This document shows positions 1 through 9,867 of a stretch of DNA of 64,000 nucleotides, piece by piece; within the stretch, counting starts at the first letter, position 1, and the number at the start of each line of letters is the position of its first letter. This DNA is from Flavobacterium cerinum (GTDB lineage Bacteria; Bacteroidota; Bacteroidia; Flavobacteriales; Flavobacteriaceae), in the NCBI RefSeq assembly GCF_004028155.1, contig NZ_SBII01000010.1, positions 117,160-181,159 on the forward strand, in the 5' to 3' direction. The translations under genes and the position numbers were made by a program. The notes beneath the pieces are model-generated. The model was not told where the DNA came from. It worked only from the letters and a program-made list of their open reading frames with translations, and did no database searches.

Positions 1-1
1 A

Positions 2-154
2 CTAAATTATGATAGCATTGCCGCAAAATACAGCGGCACGAAGGACAGCGAAGAAAGGTTTGCTTTAAGGGCTCTGGCAGAGGAACACAGAGAAATGGAA
101 AATAAGTTTACCCAAACATATTGGTTCGCATCACACACCGATATCGACTGGTAG
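2..154 (+). CDS. C-terminal fragment of an unidentified protein
   Basis: An open frame runs in from the left edge and stops at TAG 152-154, giving the last 50 residues of a protein. The fragment is charged (run ALAEEHREMENK) and ends in HTDIDW. I do not recognise a family. Codon use looks normal and the frame is uninterrupted, so it is probably the true end of a gene lying mostly outside the window, but a remnant cannot be excluded. It lies just left of the 199-470 repeat. Confidence 0.45.
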   Translation, partial: LNYDSIAAKYSGTKDSEERFALRALAEEHREMENKFTQTYWFASHTDIDW

Positions 155-198
155 TATACGGTTTAAAAAAGTGATGCCTCTTATTAATAGAACAGACC

Positions 199-470
199 TC
201 TGAAGTTCAAAAAAGAAAAAATATTGCGTTTTTTTTTTTGGAATATTATATTTCAGTAAATTTATATCTATTCAAATCGAATGATAATGTTCTTTAAAAT
301 AAGTCGGCTTCGTGCAGGAGCTCAATAAGATAGATTAAAAAATAAATTTACGACAGGTTATTGTGAATTAAGGAGAAGTAGGTTGATGACTTAAGGTAGT
401 TTTAGAGTAAGCATGGCATATTCGTGGCGCACCTTCCAAAAAACATCAAAAAATAGGCTTTAGAGCTACT
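199..470 (+). repeat. Long direct repeat, left copy (272 bp)
   Basis: This segment is almost identical to 60336-60607, in the same orientation and of the same length. Differences are scattered single bases plus changes in a T-run. Both copies end with the motif ATTCGTGGCGCACC and a following AAAACATCAAAAAATAGG stretch. No convincing ORF lies in it. In both places it precedes the tRNA-Ser-downstream repeat module, directly here and after about 160 bp at the right copy. It is probably part of the end of an integrated element or an ancient duplication. Confidence 0.8.
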
Positions 471-477
471 CATCTAA

Positions 478-599
478 GAAAGCGTTAATTTTAAAAATCC
501 CCGGAAAAACGGGTCTTCACAAATTTTTCTTTTATCTTTCTCTGATCACAACATACAAATTCTCAAAACCTAAGTACACCTATCAGTGTACTTTTTTTT
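478..599 (+). repeat. Partial copy of the tRNA-Ser downstream module, ending in a terminator
   Basis: The sequence matches the distal half of the modules that follow tRNA-Ser at 26.5 kb and recur at 43.1 and 60.8 kb (shared words include CACAACATACAAATT and CAAAACCTAAGT). Here the tRNA 3' end and first hairpin are absent. It ends in a perfect hairpin, AAGTACAC / GTGTACTT (572-593, six-base loop), followed by a T-run, which reads as a rho-independent terminator for plus-strand transcription. Confidence 0.7.
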
Positions 600-734
600 G
601 CTTAAAACATACATATTTGATTACAATATAAGTGAAAAAAAAATCCCCATGAATTCCCTAAAATTCCCTGACTGTTTTATTATTCTTAATTAATTTAAAA
701 ACTAATGAGTCATTCTGAAAATTTATTTTTATTT

Positions 735-775
735 AAAACTAGAAACTCTCAGCAGTGCTGAGAGTTTCTAGTTTT
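735..775. terminator. 41-bp near-perfect palindrome, bidirectional terminator
   Basis: Twenty bases (AAAACTAGAAACTCTCAGCA) are followed by one unpaired G and their exact reverse complement, so the flanks are A-runs on one side and T-runs on the other on either strand. It can terminate transcripts in both directions. The exported-protein gene on the minus strand ends at 928, so the hairpin lies about 150 bp past its stop. Confidence 0.75.
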
Positions 776-927
776 TGAAGAAAATCGATATACTCCTGAA
801 TGTTCGTCATTTCTTCTTTGAATGTAATCACCAACAGTTATAATGCGATAGCTGTGCAAACTAAATGAAAAGTCAGCACAACTATCTTTCAACCAATCAA
901 TCAAGCATTAATATCGGCAGGATATTT

Positions 928-1365
928 TCAATTTTGGCCTCCGTAAGTAGTTTCTACTTTCTTGGCATCTCTAAGTATATCCAGTTTTATTATTTTTTTA
1001 TTGGCATTGAATGTGAAGTATTGCAATCTTGTTTTACCATCGCTGTAATGGTATTCAGTGGTAATTAACTGTTTCGATCCTATAGCTTCAGATCGTAGTA
1101 TTTTATAACTATCCGGACTGGGAATCTGTTCAAGCACCAAAGGTATTACCTGGTCATTTAATCCTGTGGGTATGTTGTCGGATATCCATACCTCCGGAAT
1201 AATTAGAGGTTCTATTAATTCATAATTGTCTGTCTTAAAGGTCTCGAAAATAATATCGAGTTCTTTTTTATAGTCTTCCTTTTGTGCAAATGATAAAATT
1301 GGAATTAATAGTATTGCTGTTAAAACCGTTTTTCTAATTTTGTTTTTTTGAGATGAAATTTTCAT
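928..1365 (-). CDS. Small exported protein of unknown function
   Basis: A 145-residue protein with a clear N-terminal signal peptide (basic start, hydrophobic stretch, then SFAQ at about residue 27). The mature part is small, soluble and has no family signature that I recognise. It is paralogous to the broken gene just upstream on the same strand (1403-1848): both show LDI...F.T....LIEPL, a V.P.VL.Q segment and a KI..LDI-type end. It is probably periplasmic. The pair sits downstream of the response-regulator gene on the same strand, and a direct-repeat motif at 1923-1940 lies upstream, so control by that two-component system is plausible but inferred. Confidence 0.7.
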   Translation of the reverse strand: MKISSQKNKIRKTVLTAILLIPILSFAQKEDYKKELDIIFETFKTDNYELIEPLIIPEVWISDNIPTGLNDQVIPLVLEQIPSPDSYKILRSEAIGSKQLITTEYHYSDGKTRLQYFTFNANKKIIKLDILRDAKKVETTYGGQN

Positions 1366-1402
1366 GTTTTTACGTTTTTATGATTTTTAATTAATGACTG
1401 TA

Positions 1403-1848
1403 TTATTGTTTCCGGTATGTTTCAACTTTGTTGTGTAATACTCTTTTTATAACGGTTTGTATTTCCGCTGTGTCTACGATATTCAATTCCCTGATTTTAG
1501 ATTCGCTGCTAAACAAAAAATTGCCCTGATAACCAAAACGTGTCAAAGAATCAAAAAACACCGTTGCCACCCTTGTTCCGTGTTGTTCCTGGCTCGTTTT
1601 CTCGATCGTGCAAGAGTCTAAGGCAGTTAGTTGTGGTAGTACTTGCGGCAGCACCAGATCTTCAGCGCCTCGCGTTACTCCTGCAATGGTATAAGCTTCG
1701 TTGAGCAACGGCTCAATAAGGGTTTGAGCTTTAGTATTAAATGCCTTGAGGAGAATATCTAGCTGTCATGCAAACATATTGTCCGTTTGCGCCAATCCCG
1801 CCAGTGATATAAAGAATGCAACGCATAAAAAAAATTAGTTGTCATCAT
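1403..1848 (-). pseudogene. Broken paralogue of the 928-1365 exported protein
   Basis: The last 101 codons are open (1403-1708). Upstream, in the same frame, homology continues (LDILLKAFNTK, matching LDIIFETFKTD in the neighbour) but is interrupted by TGA at 1766-1768. Further upstream a signal-peptide-like sequence (FFISLAGLAQT) is in this frame, while the only suitable ATG codons (1843-1848) are one base out of frame, across an A-run at about 1827-1834. There are therefore two lesions: a nonsense codon and a single-base frameshift. The gene is most likely dead. The intact neighbour shows what the protein was. Confidence 0.75.
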
Positions 1849-1922
1849 ATATGTTATTAAAAATTAATATGATGCAAATTTAAATTAACGTTTGCCAGTA
1901 AATAGTTATTAAGACTTATCGT

Positions 1923-1940
1923 ATGTTAATATATGTTAAC
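1923..1940. promoter_or_regulatory. Candidate response-regulator site (10-bp direct repeats)
   Basis: ATGTTAAT and ATGTTAAC start at 1923 and 1933, exactly one helical turn apart. This spacing is typical of OmpR/PhoB-family binding sites. It lies upstream of the 1403-1848 gene on the minus strand and resembles the three-fold TTAAC array upstream of the histidine kinase gene (4141-4165). Binding is inferred. Confidence 0.4.
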
Positions 1941-1987
1941 GAAGTGAGGTGAGCTTTTAGAGATTTCACAGATGCAGTCAAAGTGTC

Positions 1988-2671
1988 TTAACATAGTAGT
2001 TTATAGCCATAACCACGACTGTTTACTATCAGGACTTTATCATCTTTAGTTAGCTTTTTTCGCAGTTTTGTAATAAAAACGTCCAGGCTGCGCCCACTAA
2101 AAAAATCATCGTCGCCCCATAGTTCTTTCAAAAGGACAGATTTATCAACAACTTCATTCCGGCTTTTATAAAGATGCAAAAGCACTTCGGCCTCTCTGTG
2201 CGTTAGTTGCTCCTCCTCCTCGTTAAATTTAAGGGACTGCCTGGTATAATTAAAAACATACTGCCCAATGGCAATCCCTTCTTTATGATTTACCGGAAGC
2301 TCTAACCTGTTCAGTAATGCATGCACCCTTACAATAAGTTCTTCCATGCTGAAGGGTTTTTTGAGATAGTCGTTGCCACCATGCTGAAATCCTTCAACAA
2401 CATCGCTGGTCTGCGATTTTGCCGTAAGGAATATGATAGGGGTGTTTCGGTCTGACAGGCGTATCTCCTTTGCAAGGGTAAAGCCGTCTTTTTTTGGCAT
2501 CATTACATCCAGTATCAGTATTTGGGGACTGTCCTTTCGGTAGCCCGCAAGCGCTTCCTCACCATCACCATAAATGGAAACCAAAAAGTCCCTGGTTTCA
2601 AGACTTTCCTTAATGATAAATGCCAATGAAGGTTCATCTTCTGCAAGCAATACTCTTATTTTATCAGCCAT
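1988..2671 (-). CDS. OmpR-family response regulator
   Basis: A 227-residue two-domain regulator. The receiver domain (about 1-120) has the acidic pair E11/D12, phospho-acceptor D55 in ILDVMMP, T83 in FLTAK and K105 in the KKP motif. The C-terminal winged helix (about 130-225) has the OmpR-type pattern LTHREAEVL and a RGYGYKL end. It overlaps the upstream kinase gene by 16 nt, so the two are translationally coupled and form a cognate pair. It resembles the RprY-type regulators of Bacteroidota. Targets are unknown; the TTAAC direct repeats at 4141 and 1923 are candidates, including an autoregulatory one. Confidence 0.93.
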   Translation of the reverse strand: MADKIRVLLAEDEPSLAFIIKESLETRDFLVSIYGDGEEALAGYRKDSPQILILDVMMPKKDGFTLAKEIRLSDRNTPIIFLTAKSQTSDVVEGFQHGGNDYLKKPFSMEELIVRVHALLNRLELPVNHKEGIAIGQYVFNYTRQSLKFNEEEEQLTHREAEVLLHLYKSRNEVVDKSVLLKELWGDDDFFSGRSLDVFITKLRKKLTKDDKVLIVNSRGYGYKLLC

Positions 2672-4101
2672 GGCATTGTAATTTTAAAGATAGTCTTATT
2701 AAGGTCGGGAACGATTTCAAGGTTTCCAAGATGTTTTTGCATAATTTCCCTGGCGTAATAAAGGCCAATTCCAAAACCTTTAGTATCGTGTATGTTTTTT
2801 TTAGGTATCCTGTAGAACTTATCGAATATTTTTTCCCTCTGGCCCTTTTCAATCGGGGTGCCATTGTCAGCTATGGTTATACTAACAGTGTAAGAAGTCT
2901 GGCTTAGGGCAACTTCAATTATATCACCTCCATATTTAATTGCATTTTCAATAACGTTAGCTACAACATTTTCAAAATGGAAACGGTCTATATGGGCATC
3001 GATAGCATTATAGGTAGAGGAAAAATCAATTTTTTTCGGTGTATTCATCTGTTGCTTCTCAACAATATCACGTAATAATTTTACAAGATCAGTCTTCTCT
3101 TTTTTTATTGTAAGCTGGTCGGTATCCAGTACGGCCGTTTCCAGTATTTTTTCAACAATAAGGTTAAGCTTATGCAGCTGCTGGTTAGAGATATCAATGA
3201 ATTTTTCCGTTCTTGTAGTGTCGGCATCTTTATTAAACCTTAATATAGCTTCATTTGCACTTAAAGATATTGTTATTGGTGTTTTGAGCTCATGCGATAT
3301 ATTACTCATAAAGTCATTCTTGATTTCGGCTACCTGCTTTTGACGGTTAATAACCCTGAGCAAGTACAGTAAACTTGCAATTATGCTGGCAGAGAGCAGG
3401 AATGATAATAGAATGCTAAGGAAGCCTTTTTGAAGGGCCAGCGATGTAATATCAGGGAATTGCAGTTTAAGTATCGTTCCTTCTGGCAGATAAGCAGATT
3501 GAGACTGTACCGAAAGTGGTAATTTTTTTTCGCTGGTGTTACCATAGTGGGCTAACACTTTACCATTTCTGGAGTGTGTGATTACATATTTAAAATCAAA
3601 GCCTCTTTTGGTCAGTTCAGTTGTAAGGTCTGTTGAGAATTTTTTAAAATCTATTTCACCATTAATTAATGAAATTACAATTTTAGTAGCCAGGGCCTCA
3701 ACATTGTTACGGTCTTCGGGTGGTAAGCCCGGGGTTATGCCAAAGGTCCGGGTTATGGAATGTGAACCCGGGGGGCTGTCGGCATCTGTACTATTCTGAA
3801 TAGAGTCTTTTGCCTCATTGATCGTCGATTTTATAATGCTGTCTACCATCACCTGTACCTCCGAATTGTTTCCTACCTCGTTAAAGATCTCATTTTGCGT
3901 ATCTATTGTCTTGACCGTGGTTTTGGCAAGGTCGGTATAATAGAAATCCACACTGTTATCCAGGGCTGTCTGGACATCATTAAGCACCTGCAATTTGTTA
4001 GTGCCGTAATTTTTGATGTTCCAATATACCTGTATACAGATCGTTAATAGCACTGTGGCTGCAATAGTGTAGATTATTCTATTCTGGGGCTTTCTTTCCA
4101 T
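2656..4101 (-). CDS. Membrane sensor histidine kinase
   Basis: The protein is 481 residues from the chosen start MERKPQ; an in-frame ATG eight codons upstream would only add a short odd extension. One membrane segment lies near the N-terminus, a periplasmic sensor region of roughly 200 residues follows, and a second membrane segment is at about 225-248. The dimerisation/phospho-acceptor box SHELKTPI has its histidine at about 270. The ATPase domain shows N (NVIENAIKYGG), G1 (DNGTP), F (FDKFYR) and G2 (GFGIGLYYA) boxes, so it should be active. It is co-transcribed with the regulator at 1988-2671. The sensor region has no domain that I can name, so the signal is unknown. Confidence 0.92.
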   Translation of the reverse strand: MERKPQNRIIYTIAATVLLTICIQVYWNIKNYGTNKLQVLNDVQTALDNSVDFYYTDLAKTTVKTIDTQNEIFNEVGNNSEVQVMVDSIIKSTINEAKDSIQNSTDADSPPGSHSITRTFGITPGLPPEDRNNVEALATKIVISLINGEIDFKKFSTDLTTELTKRGFDFKYVITHSRNGKVLAHYGNTSEKKLPLSVQSQSAYLPEGTILKLQFPDITSLALQKGFLSILLSFLLSASIIASLLYLLRVINRQKQVAEIKNDFMSNISHELKTPITISLSANEAILRFNKDADTTRTEKFIDISNQQLHKLNLIVEKILETAVLDTDQLTIKKEKTDLVKLLRDIVEKQQMNTPKKIDFSSTYNAIDAHIDRFHFENVVANVIENAIKYGGDIIEVALSQTSYTVSITIADNGTPIEKGQREKIFDKFYRIPKKNIHDTKGFGIGLYYAREIMQKHLGNLEIVPDLNKTIFKITMPWLIK

Positions 4102-4138
4102 AATACAAAAATAGATACAATTCACGAAGAAAAAACCC

Positions 4139-4166
4139 GGTTAACACACGTTAACCTAAATTAACC
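4139..4166. promoter_or_regulatory. Three TTAAC direct repeats at 10-bp spacing
   Basis: TTAAC occurs at 4141, 4151 and 4161, each one helical turn apart, 40-65 bp upstream of the kinase start and about 190 bp upstream of the divergent ABC transporter gene. The layout fits an OmpR-family operator serving the kinase-regulator operon and possibly the ABC operon. This is inferred from spacing only. Confidence 0.45.
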
Positions 4167-4348
4167 TATTGCACTTTTCAATTGTCGTTATTTTACCACG
4201 GTAAATAACTTAAGAGCAAACACTCAGGTGTTTATAAACCAGCTTTTAGAAATATGAAGTTACCTGCACTAGCAGGGCAACTATACTTAAGTTAAGGAGA
4301 AACTGCTACAAAAGAAAAAAAAATTACAAGAATAAAATAGGAAAAAAT

Positions 4349-5221
4349 ATGGAACTACTAATTAAAAATTTAGAGAAAAAGTATAGTAATGGTGTTCAGG
4401 CCCTGGATAACGTATCTCTTGAAATAGGTAAGGGAATGTTTGGGCTTTTGGGACCGAACGGTGCAGGCAAATCAACGTTAATGAGAACATTAGCTACCTT
4501 GCAGGATGTAGATAAAGGCACTATTACCTTAGGGGCGATCGATCTACTTAACGATAAAGATGCCTTACGACAGGTCCTTGGTTACCTTCCGCAGGAGTTT
4601 GGGGTTTATCCAAGGACCTCGGCTGAAGAGCTCCTTAACCATCTAGCACTGCTGAAAGGTATAGCCTCAAAAACGGACAGGAAATATATCGTTGACCAAC
4701 TGTTAATCAAAGTAAACCTTTGGGAGCAGCGCAAAAAAGCCGTTAGCAATTTCAGTGGCGGCATGCGGCAGCGCTTTGGTATTGCACAGTCTCTTATTGG
4801 GAATCCAAAGCTTGTTATTGTGGATGAACCAACAGCAGGCCTTGATCCGGGAGAGCGTAACAGGTTTTACAATATCCTGAGCGAGATAGGTGAGAATATA
4901 ATCGTAATACTTTCTACTCATATCGTACAGGATGTACGTGAGCTTTGCAATAATATGGCAATCATGGATAAGGGAAAAGTGCTATTTAGCGGTTCTACCG
5001 ATGACGCGCTGCTTGCTGTGAAAGGAAAAATATGGGCGCAGAAAGTGGAGAAAGCAGAAATATCGGACTATAATGAAAAGTACCAGGTTTTGTCGAGCAA
5101 ACTGGTTGCCGGGCGACCGCTCATTCATATTTATTCAGATACAAATCCCCAAAACAATTTTACAATTGCTGAGGAAAACCTGGAAGATGTATTTTTTGCA
5201 AAACTTAAAGAATTAGTCTAA
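4349..5221 (+). CDS. ABC transporter ATP-binding protein
   Basis: A 290-residue ATPase with Walker A GPNGAGKST (near residue 35), Q-loop (YLPQEFG), signature SGGMRQR, Walker B LVIVDEP followed by the D-loop TAGLDP, and the switch histidine in STHIV. The family belongs to ABC-2-type exporters. It lies 17 bp upstream of the permease/aminopeptidase gene and forms an operon with it. A GGAAAAA stretch precedes the ATG. In related bacteria this ATPase is paired with a large permease fused to an M1 peptidase-like domain; here that partner is broken, so the ATPase may be orphaned. Confidence 0.92.
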   Translation: MELLIKNLEKKYSNGVQALDNVSLEIGKGMFGLLGPNGAGKSTLMRTLATLQDVDKGTITLGAIDLLNDKDALRQVLGYLPQEFGVYPRTSAEELLNHLALLKGIASKTDRKYIVDQLLIKVNLWEQRKKAVSNFSGGMRQRFGIAQSLIGNPKLVIVDEPTAGLDPGERNRFYNILSEIGENIIVILSTHIVQDVRELCNNMAIMDKGKVLFSGSTDDALLAVKGKIWAQKVEKAEISDYNEKYQVLSSKLVAGRPLIHIYSDTNPQNNFTIAEENLEDVFFAKLKELV

Positions 5222-5238
5222 TCCAATAGCCAATAATT

Positions 5239-6834
5239 ATGTGGAAATTTATTAAATACGAAGTACTATACTGGATAAAAAGGCCAATGGTGTGGATATT
5301 TCTTTTCATCACTACCCTTCTGTCAGTATTCCTTTTCGGCTCGCAAGATGTTAACTTTGGAGGAGCTGTTCCAGGCCTGCATAAAAACGCGCCTTTCCTA
5401 ATTGAAGGGTTCTATGCTATTTTTTCCGTATTCTTTTTAGTAATGGTAACTGCCTTTATGAATGCGACCGCAATACGGGACTTCCAATACAATACTTACC
5501 AACTCATTTTCTCTTCACCCATTAAAAAACAGGATTATTTTTTCGGGAAATTCTTTGGGGCTTCGATTATTTCGGTTATCCCGATGCTGGGGATATCATT
5601 AGGTGCCTTTCTCGCACCAGTGCTTGCCCCACTGCTTCCGGATGGCTTTAATATGGCACCACCCGAACGTTTCGGTGAAGTGGTATGGTCAGGGCATATC
5701 AATGGGATCATCATGTTCGGTGTACCGAATGTTATTATTGCTGGTGTATTGCTATACACTTTAGCACTTTTGTTCAGGAGCAACATTGTCTCTTTTATAA
5801 GTGTCATTTTTCTTATCGTAATTGCTAATATGGCTAATGGAATGGCCACGGATATTAAAAAAGAATGGATAGCCAGTATCATAGACCCCTTTGGAAGAAA
5901 CCCCTTTGGCCGGATGACACAGTATTTTACCATTGCAGACCAAAACACGACCAGTATAGGTCTGGAAGGTGATTTGCTTATAAACAGGATTGTGTGGCTT
6001 GTTGTAAGTTTGGCTGTACTCTGGCTGGTATACTATTTCTTTTCTTTTCATCTTAAAAAAGAGCGTACCGAAAAAAGAAAAGAAAAACATACGTTACCGG
6101 TACCTGCGATTGCAACTGAAACCTTCTATCCAAAGATTACAGCAGGTTTCTCATTTAAGATCTTTTACAGCCTGGTCCGTTTTGAGATACGGTCGATAGT
6201 AGCTAATCCGGTATTCAAGATCGTAGTGGCTATAGGATTGATCAAGCTTATTACATCATTGAGCAGTTTTACAGGAAGCTATGGGACATCGCAATATCCG
6301 GTTACCTATACGGTAATTGATGTTATAGATACTTCTTTCAATACCTTTATGCTTGGTTTTGTCATTTTTTACACCGGGGTCCTCGTCTGGAAGGAACGCG
6401 ATGCAAAGCTCAATGAGATTGAAGATGCGACGCCTGTAAAAACGGGTGTAGTCTTTGCTTCCAAAGCTTTAGCCGTGATTTTTTCGATGGCTATCGTTTT
6501 TGTCTTTACGATCCTGATCGGGATGTTGGCACAGACATTTCACGGTTATACGAACTATGAGATTGGATTGTACGTTAAGTCACTGTTAGTGCTACGCCTG
6601 TTACATTTCTCTTACCTTGTCATCTTGTCGCTTTTGCTGCATTATACCATCAATAACAGGTATATCGGCTATGTCGCTTTTATCGTTTTCATCCTATTCA
6701 ACGGCTATATATGGAGCCTATTTAAAATAGATTCGCTGATGGTTTCTTTCGGAAATACCCCATCGATTGTATACTCGGATATGAACGGCTTTGGTCCATT
6801 TGTTCCGGGGACAGTCTGGTTTACCATCTATTGA
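5239..6834 (+). pseudogene. 5' half of a broken ABC permease / M1-aminopeptidase fusion
   Basis: An open frame of 531 residues with about a dozen hydrophobic segments in two sets (about 15-260 and 320-520), typical of ABC-2-type permeases. It ends at TGA 6832-6834 inside what should be a membrane helix: the frame continues after the stop as ILFTILLSFVCIAFYTR. TGG to TGA would explain the stop. A second lesion follows at 6884-6886. In Bacteroidota these genes normally encode one protein of about 1200 residues in which the permease is followed by an M1 metallopeptidase domain. The truncated permease could still be made, but loss of the fused product is more likely. Confidence 0.8.
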
Positions 6835-6886
6835 ATCCTTTTTACAATCCTGCTATCCTTTGTGTGTATTGCATTTTACACCAGGG

Positions 6887-8828
6887 CAATGAAAATACCT
6901 TTGGCTACCGATTGAATTTAGCATGGAAAAGGATAAGGAACAACAGGATTGCCATCGCGGTCAGTGCATTGGCCTACATGGCAGTTGGTGCCTTTATCTA
7001 TTACAATACCTTGGTGCTTAATGATTATGCTTCAGCAGAGGAAATGGAAGATATTGTAGCTAAGTATGAAAAATCCTTCAAGAAATATGAAAACCTCGCA
7101 CAACCACGGTTCCGCAGCCTTGATTTTAGTATTGACCTGCGTCCGGAGGACAGGAGCTTCAAGGCTAAGATAACCTCATGGGCAATTAATAGGTCCGGCA
7201 CACCCATACGTGAGCTGCATTTCACTATGCCATTGGTGCCTGACAGCGTGAAGATCACTATTCCAAATGCAAAATTAATCCTGGATAGTGATGAATTGTA
7301 CTATAGGATATATGCGCTTGACAAACCATTGGCAGCTAATGATTCTGTAATGATAAATGTTGAGGTTTCAAAGGCTACGCAGGGATTTGAGAACAGCGTG
7401 AGTTTTACGGAAGTTACCCAGAACGGCAGCTTTTTTAATAACACGGACCTGATGCCGACACTTGGATATAACAGCAATTTTGAGATGTCAGATAAAAAAA
7501 TGCGTGAAAAGCATAAGTTGCCAAAGCGTGAGATTATCGCGAAGCTGGATAATAAGAATGTAAAAGCCAGGATGAATAGCTATTTAAGTAATGATTCCGA
7601 CTGGGTACAGGTTAATACGGTTATAAGCACCTCTGGCGACCAAACCGCCATTGCACCCGGTTCTTTAGTAAGGTCGTGGAAGAAAAGAGGAAGAAACTAT
7701 TTTAACTACAAACTGGACCATCAGTCGGTTAATTTCTATTCTTTTACCTCTGCTAAATTTGAAGTTGCCCGCACAAAATGGAAAGGTATTGACCTTGAGG
7801 TCTATTTTGATAAAAAACATGCCTATAACGTTGCAAACATGCTTAATAGCATGAAAAAGTCATTGGAGTATTACACAACCCATTTTGGCCCATATCCGCA
7901 TAAACAGGCCAGGATTATAGAATTCCCACGTTATAGCAGTTTTGCGCAGGCTTTCCCAGGAACAATACCGTTCAGTGAAGGCATTGGTTTTATACTTGAT
8001 CTCAGTGACCCTACCGCACATGATATTGACCAGGTATTTTACGTTGTTGCCCATGAGATGGCACACCAGTACTGGGCCCATCAGGTTGTAGGTGCAAATA
8101 TGCAGGGAAGTGAACTGCTCAGCGAAGGATTTGCGCAGTACTCTGCCCTTATGGTTATGGAAAAGGAATATGGGAAAGATAAAATGAAAAAATTCCTGGA
8201 GTATGAAATGGACCGCTACCTGGGCGGACGAAGTCAGGAAACAGACGAAGAGCAGCCACTGATGAAAACTCAGGGGCAGCAATATATCCATTATAACAAA
8301 GCGAGCGTAGTAATGTATTACCTTAAAGAAATGATAGGTCAGGAAAAAGTGGATGAGGCACTTAAAAATCTACTGCTTCGCTACGGATATAAAAACGCGC
8401 CATACCCAACATCTATTGATGCCGTTAACGAGTTCAGGAATGTAACCCCACCCGAGCTGCAGTATGTGATTACAGACATGTTTGAAAACATTACGGTGTT
8501 CTCCAATAAGGTAGAAAAAACAAGCTATAAAAAGGTGGGAAGCGTATATGAGGTTACATTTACAACCGTTTCTGAAAAATTCAGGGCAGATGGCTTGGGC
8601 AACGAAACCGCGATTCCTATTAATAACTATATTGATATAGCAGTATTTGCTGAACCGGAAAATGGTAACACTTTAGGAAAGGTACTTGCCTATAAAAGGA
8701 TAAAGGTTACAAAAAAAGGCAATACCTACACCCTCTTTACAAGTGAGAAACCTTATTCTTCAGGGATTGATCCGTATAATTACCTGATCGACAGAAGACC
8801 TGATGATAACATTAGACTCCAGGATTAA
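6887..8828 (+). pseudogene. 3' half of the fusion: M1-family aminopeptidase-like domain
   Basis: The frame opens again one base out of register after a G-run at 6884-6886 (one G missing) and runs to 8828. It begins GNENTFGYRLNLAWKR, contains one membrane segment, and then an M1 domain with zinc ligands HEMAHQYW (first His at 8052-8054) and the downstream glutamate in SEGFAQY. A TTG at 6831 opens this frame, but homology only makes sense from about 6887. The domain looks catalytically intact, yet it has no good start of its own, so expression is doubtful. The two lesions lie within 55 bp; resequencing would exclude base-call errors. Confidence 0.8.
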
Positions 8829-8989
8829 AATCAAGATAAAGTATACAAATTTTAAAGAGTAAAGCCTGGACCATAAAAAATGTGGGCTTCAGTTTCTGTA
8901 CCCTACTTATCTGAAGGCAATATTTGTTTTGATGTCTGTCCTCTATTTGGACTACTGAAGGTAATGGGTACTATACTCGAGCTATAGTG

Positions 8990-9017
8990 GAGAGGCTGCC
9001 TAATCAGGCAGCCTCTC
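8990..9017. terminator. Intrinsic terminator between convergent operons
   Basis: Perfect 11-bp stem GAGAGGCTGCC / GGCAGCCTCTC with a six-base loop, about 160 bp after the aminopeptidase stop and 150 bp past the end of the convergent carotenoid operon. The T-tract is short on the plus strand, so efficiency is uncertain. Confidence 0.7.
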
Positions 9018-9165
9018 TTGTTGGGATTAGATGCTGTTTTCGATATTTCCGTTTATACTTTTCCATTTACTGATCCGGGCCTTTTCCCAAAAAAATAACA
9101 CAGTAAAATCCCAAAACCGTCTAAGCCTACCGCTGGAAGCTCGATACAGGCCTGATATACCATGC

Positions 9166-9867
9166 CTAAAGTTTGGCTGGATCTTCAGGTTTTTTAAATA
9201 TTTTAAATAAATAAACATTGAGTAAAAACTGTGTATAACCGTAAACAGCATCTTCTACAGGGATAGTAAGTAAACGAAAATTCAGGAATTCATTTGGGTT
9301 GTAATTAACGATCGGTGACTCTAAACCGGTACCGGTCAACACACCATTAACAGGGAAAAAACCTAGCATCAAAATCGTGTATACTAAAGAGGCTTGCCCT
9401 ATCCAGGGTACACGGGCTGCAAAATGAAGATAAATTAGCGTTACAACTGTTATTACCGCTGTTACAAAAGTGTATATTTTATCGTAATGCAGCAAGGCTA
9501 TAACTACACAAACAATGACAGTAACGAAAACAATAATATTGTTAAACGCATTAGCCCATTTAAGATTGAAAAATTTATCGAGACAGTAATAAGTAAACAC
9601 ACATGAAAATGGGATACAGAAAAAAAACAGCCACTCTTCTATAGGTAATCCTAGAAAAACTGATCCGGTTGTATATGCTTTATTAAACCACCACACTCCA
9701 TGAGCAGTAAACCATACATCCCACGCAATAAAAGGAATAGCAGTTAATACACCAGCTTTTAAAAACGCTAAAAAATGCTTGTTGAACTGAATTCTTTTAT
9801 CAAAAGAAAAAATAAAACAAATGATAACGGTTAAAAAATTAATTAACAAATATGTATAAGGTTTCAT
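9166..9867 (-). CDS. crtYcd: Lycopene cyclase, fused CrtYc-CrtYd type
   Basis: A 233-residue polytopic membrane protein with about seven hydrophobic segments, which is two lycopene-cyclase domains in tandem. The hallmark PIEEW is followed by LFFFCIPF in the first half, and the second half has a matching PVEDAVYG. This is the heterodimeric-type cyclase found as a single chain in flavobacteria and archaea. It closes the ends of lycopene to give beta-carotene. It is the last gene of the carotenoid operon: its ATG overlaps the crtZ stop by one base (TAATG), so translation is coupled. Confidence 0.92.
   Translation of the reverse strand: MKPYTYLLINFLTVIICFIFSFDKRIQFNKHFLAFLKAGVLTAIPFIAWDVWFTAHGVWWFNKAYTTGSVFLGLPIEEWLFFFCIPFSCVFTYYCLDKFFNLKWANAFNNIIVFVTVIVCVVIALLHYDKIYTFVTAVITVVTLIYLHFAARVPWIGQASLVYTILMLGFFPVNGVLTGTGLESPIVNYNPNEFLNFRLLTIPVEDAVYGYTQFLLNVYLFKIFKKPEDPAKL

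Noticed and set aside
865..1068. 67-codon plus-strand ORF
   Set aside because: Mostly antisense to the exported-protein gene at 928-1365, without a family or plausible context.
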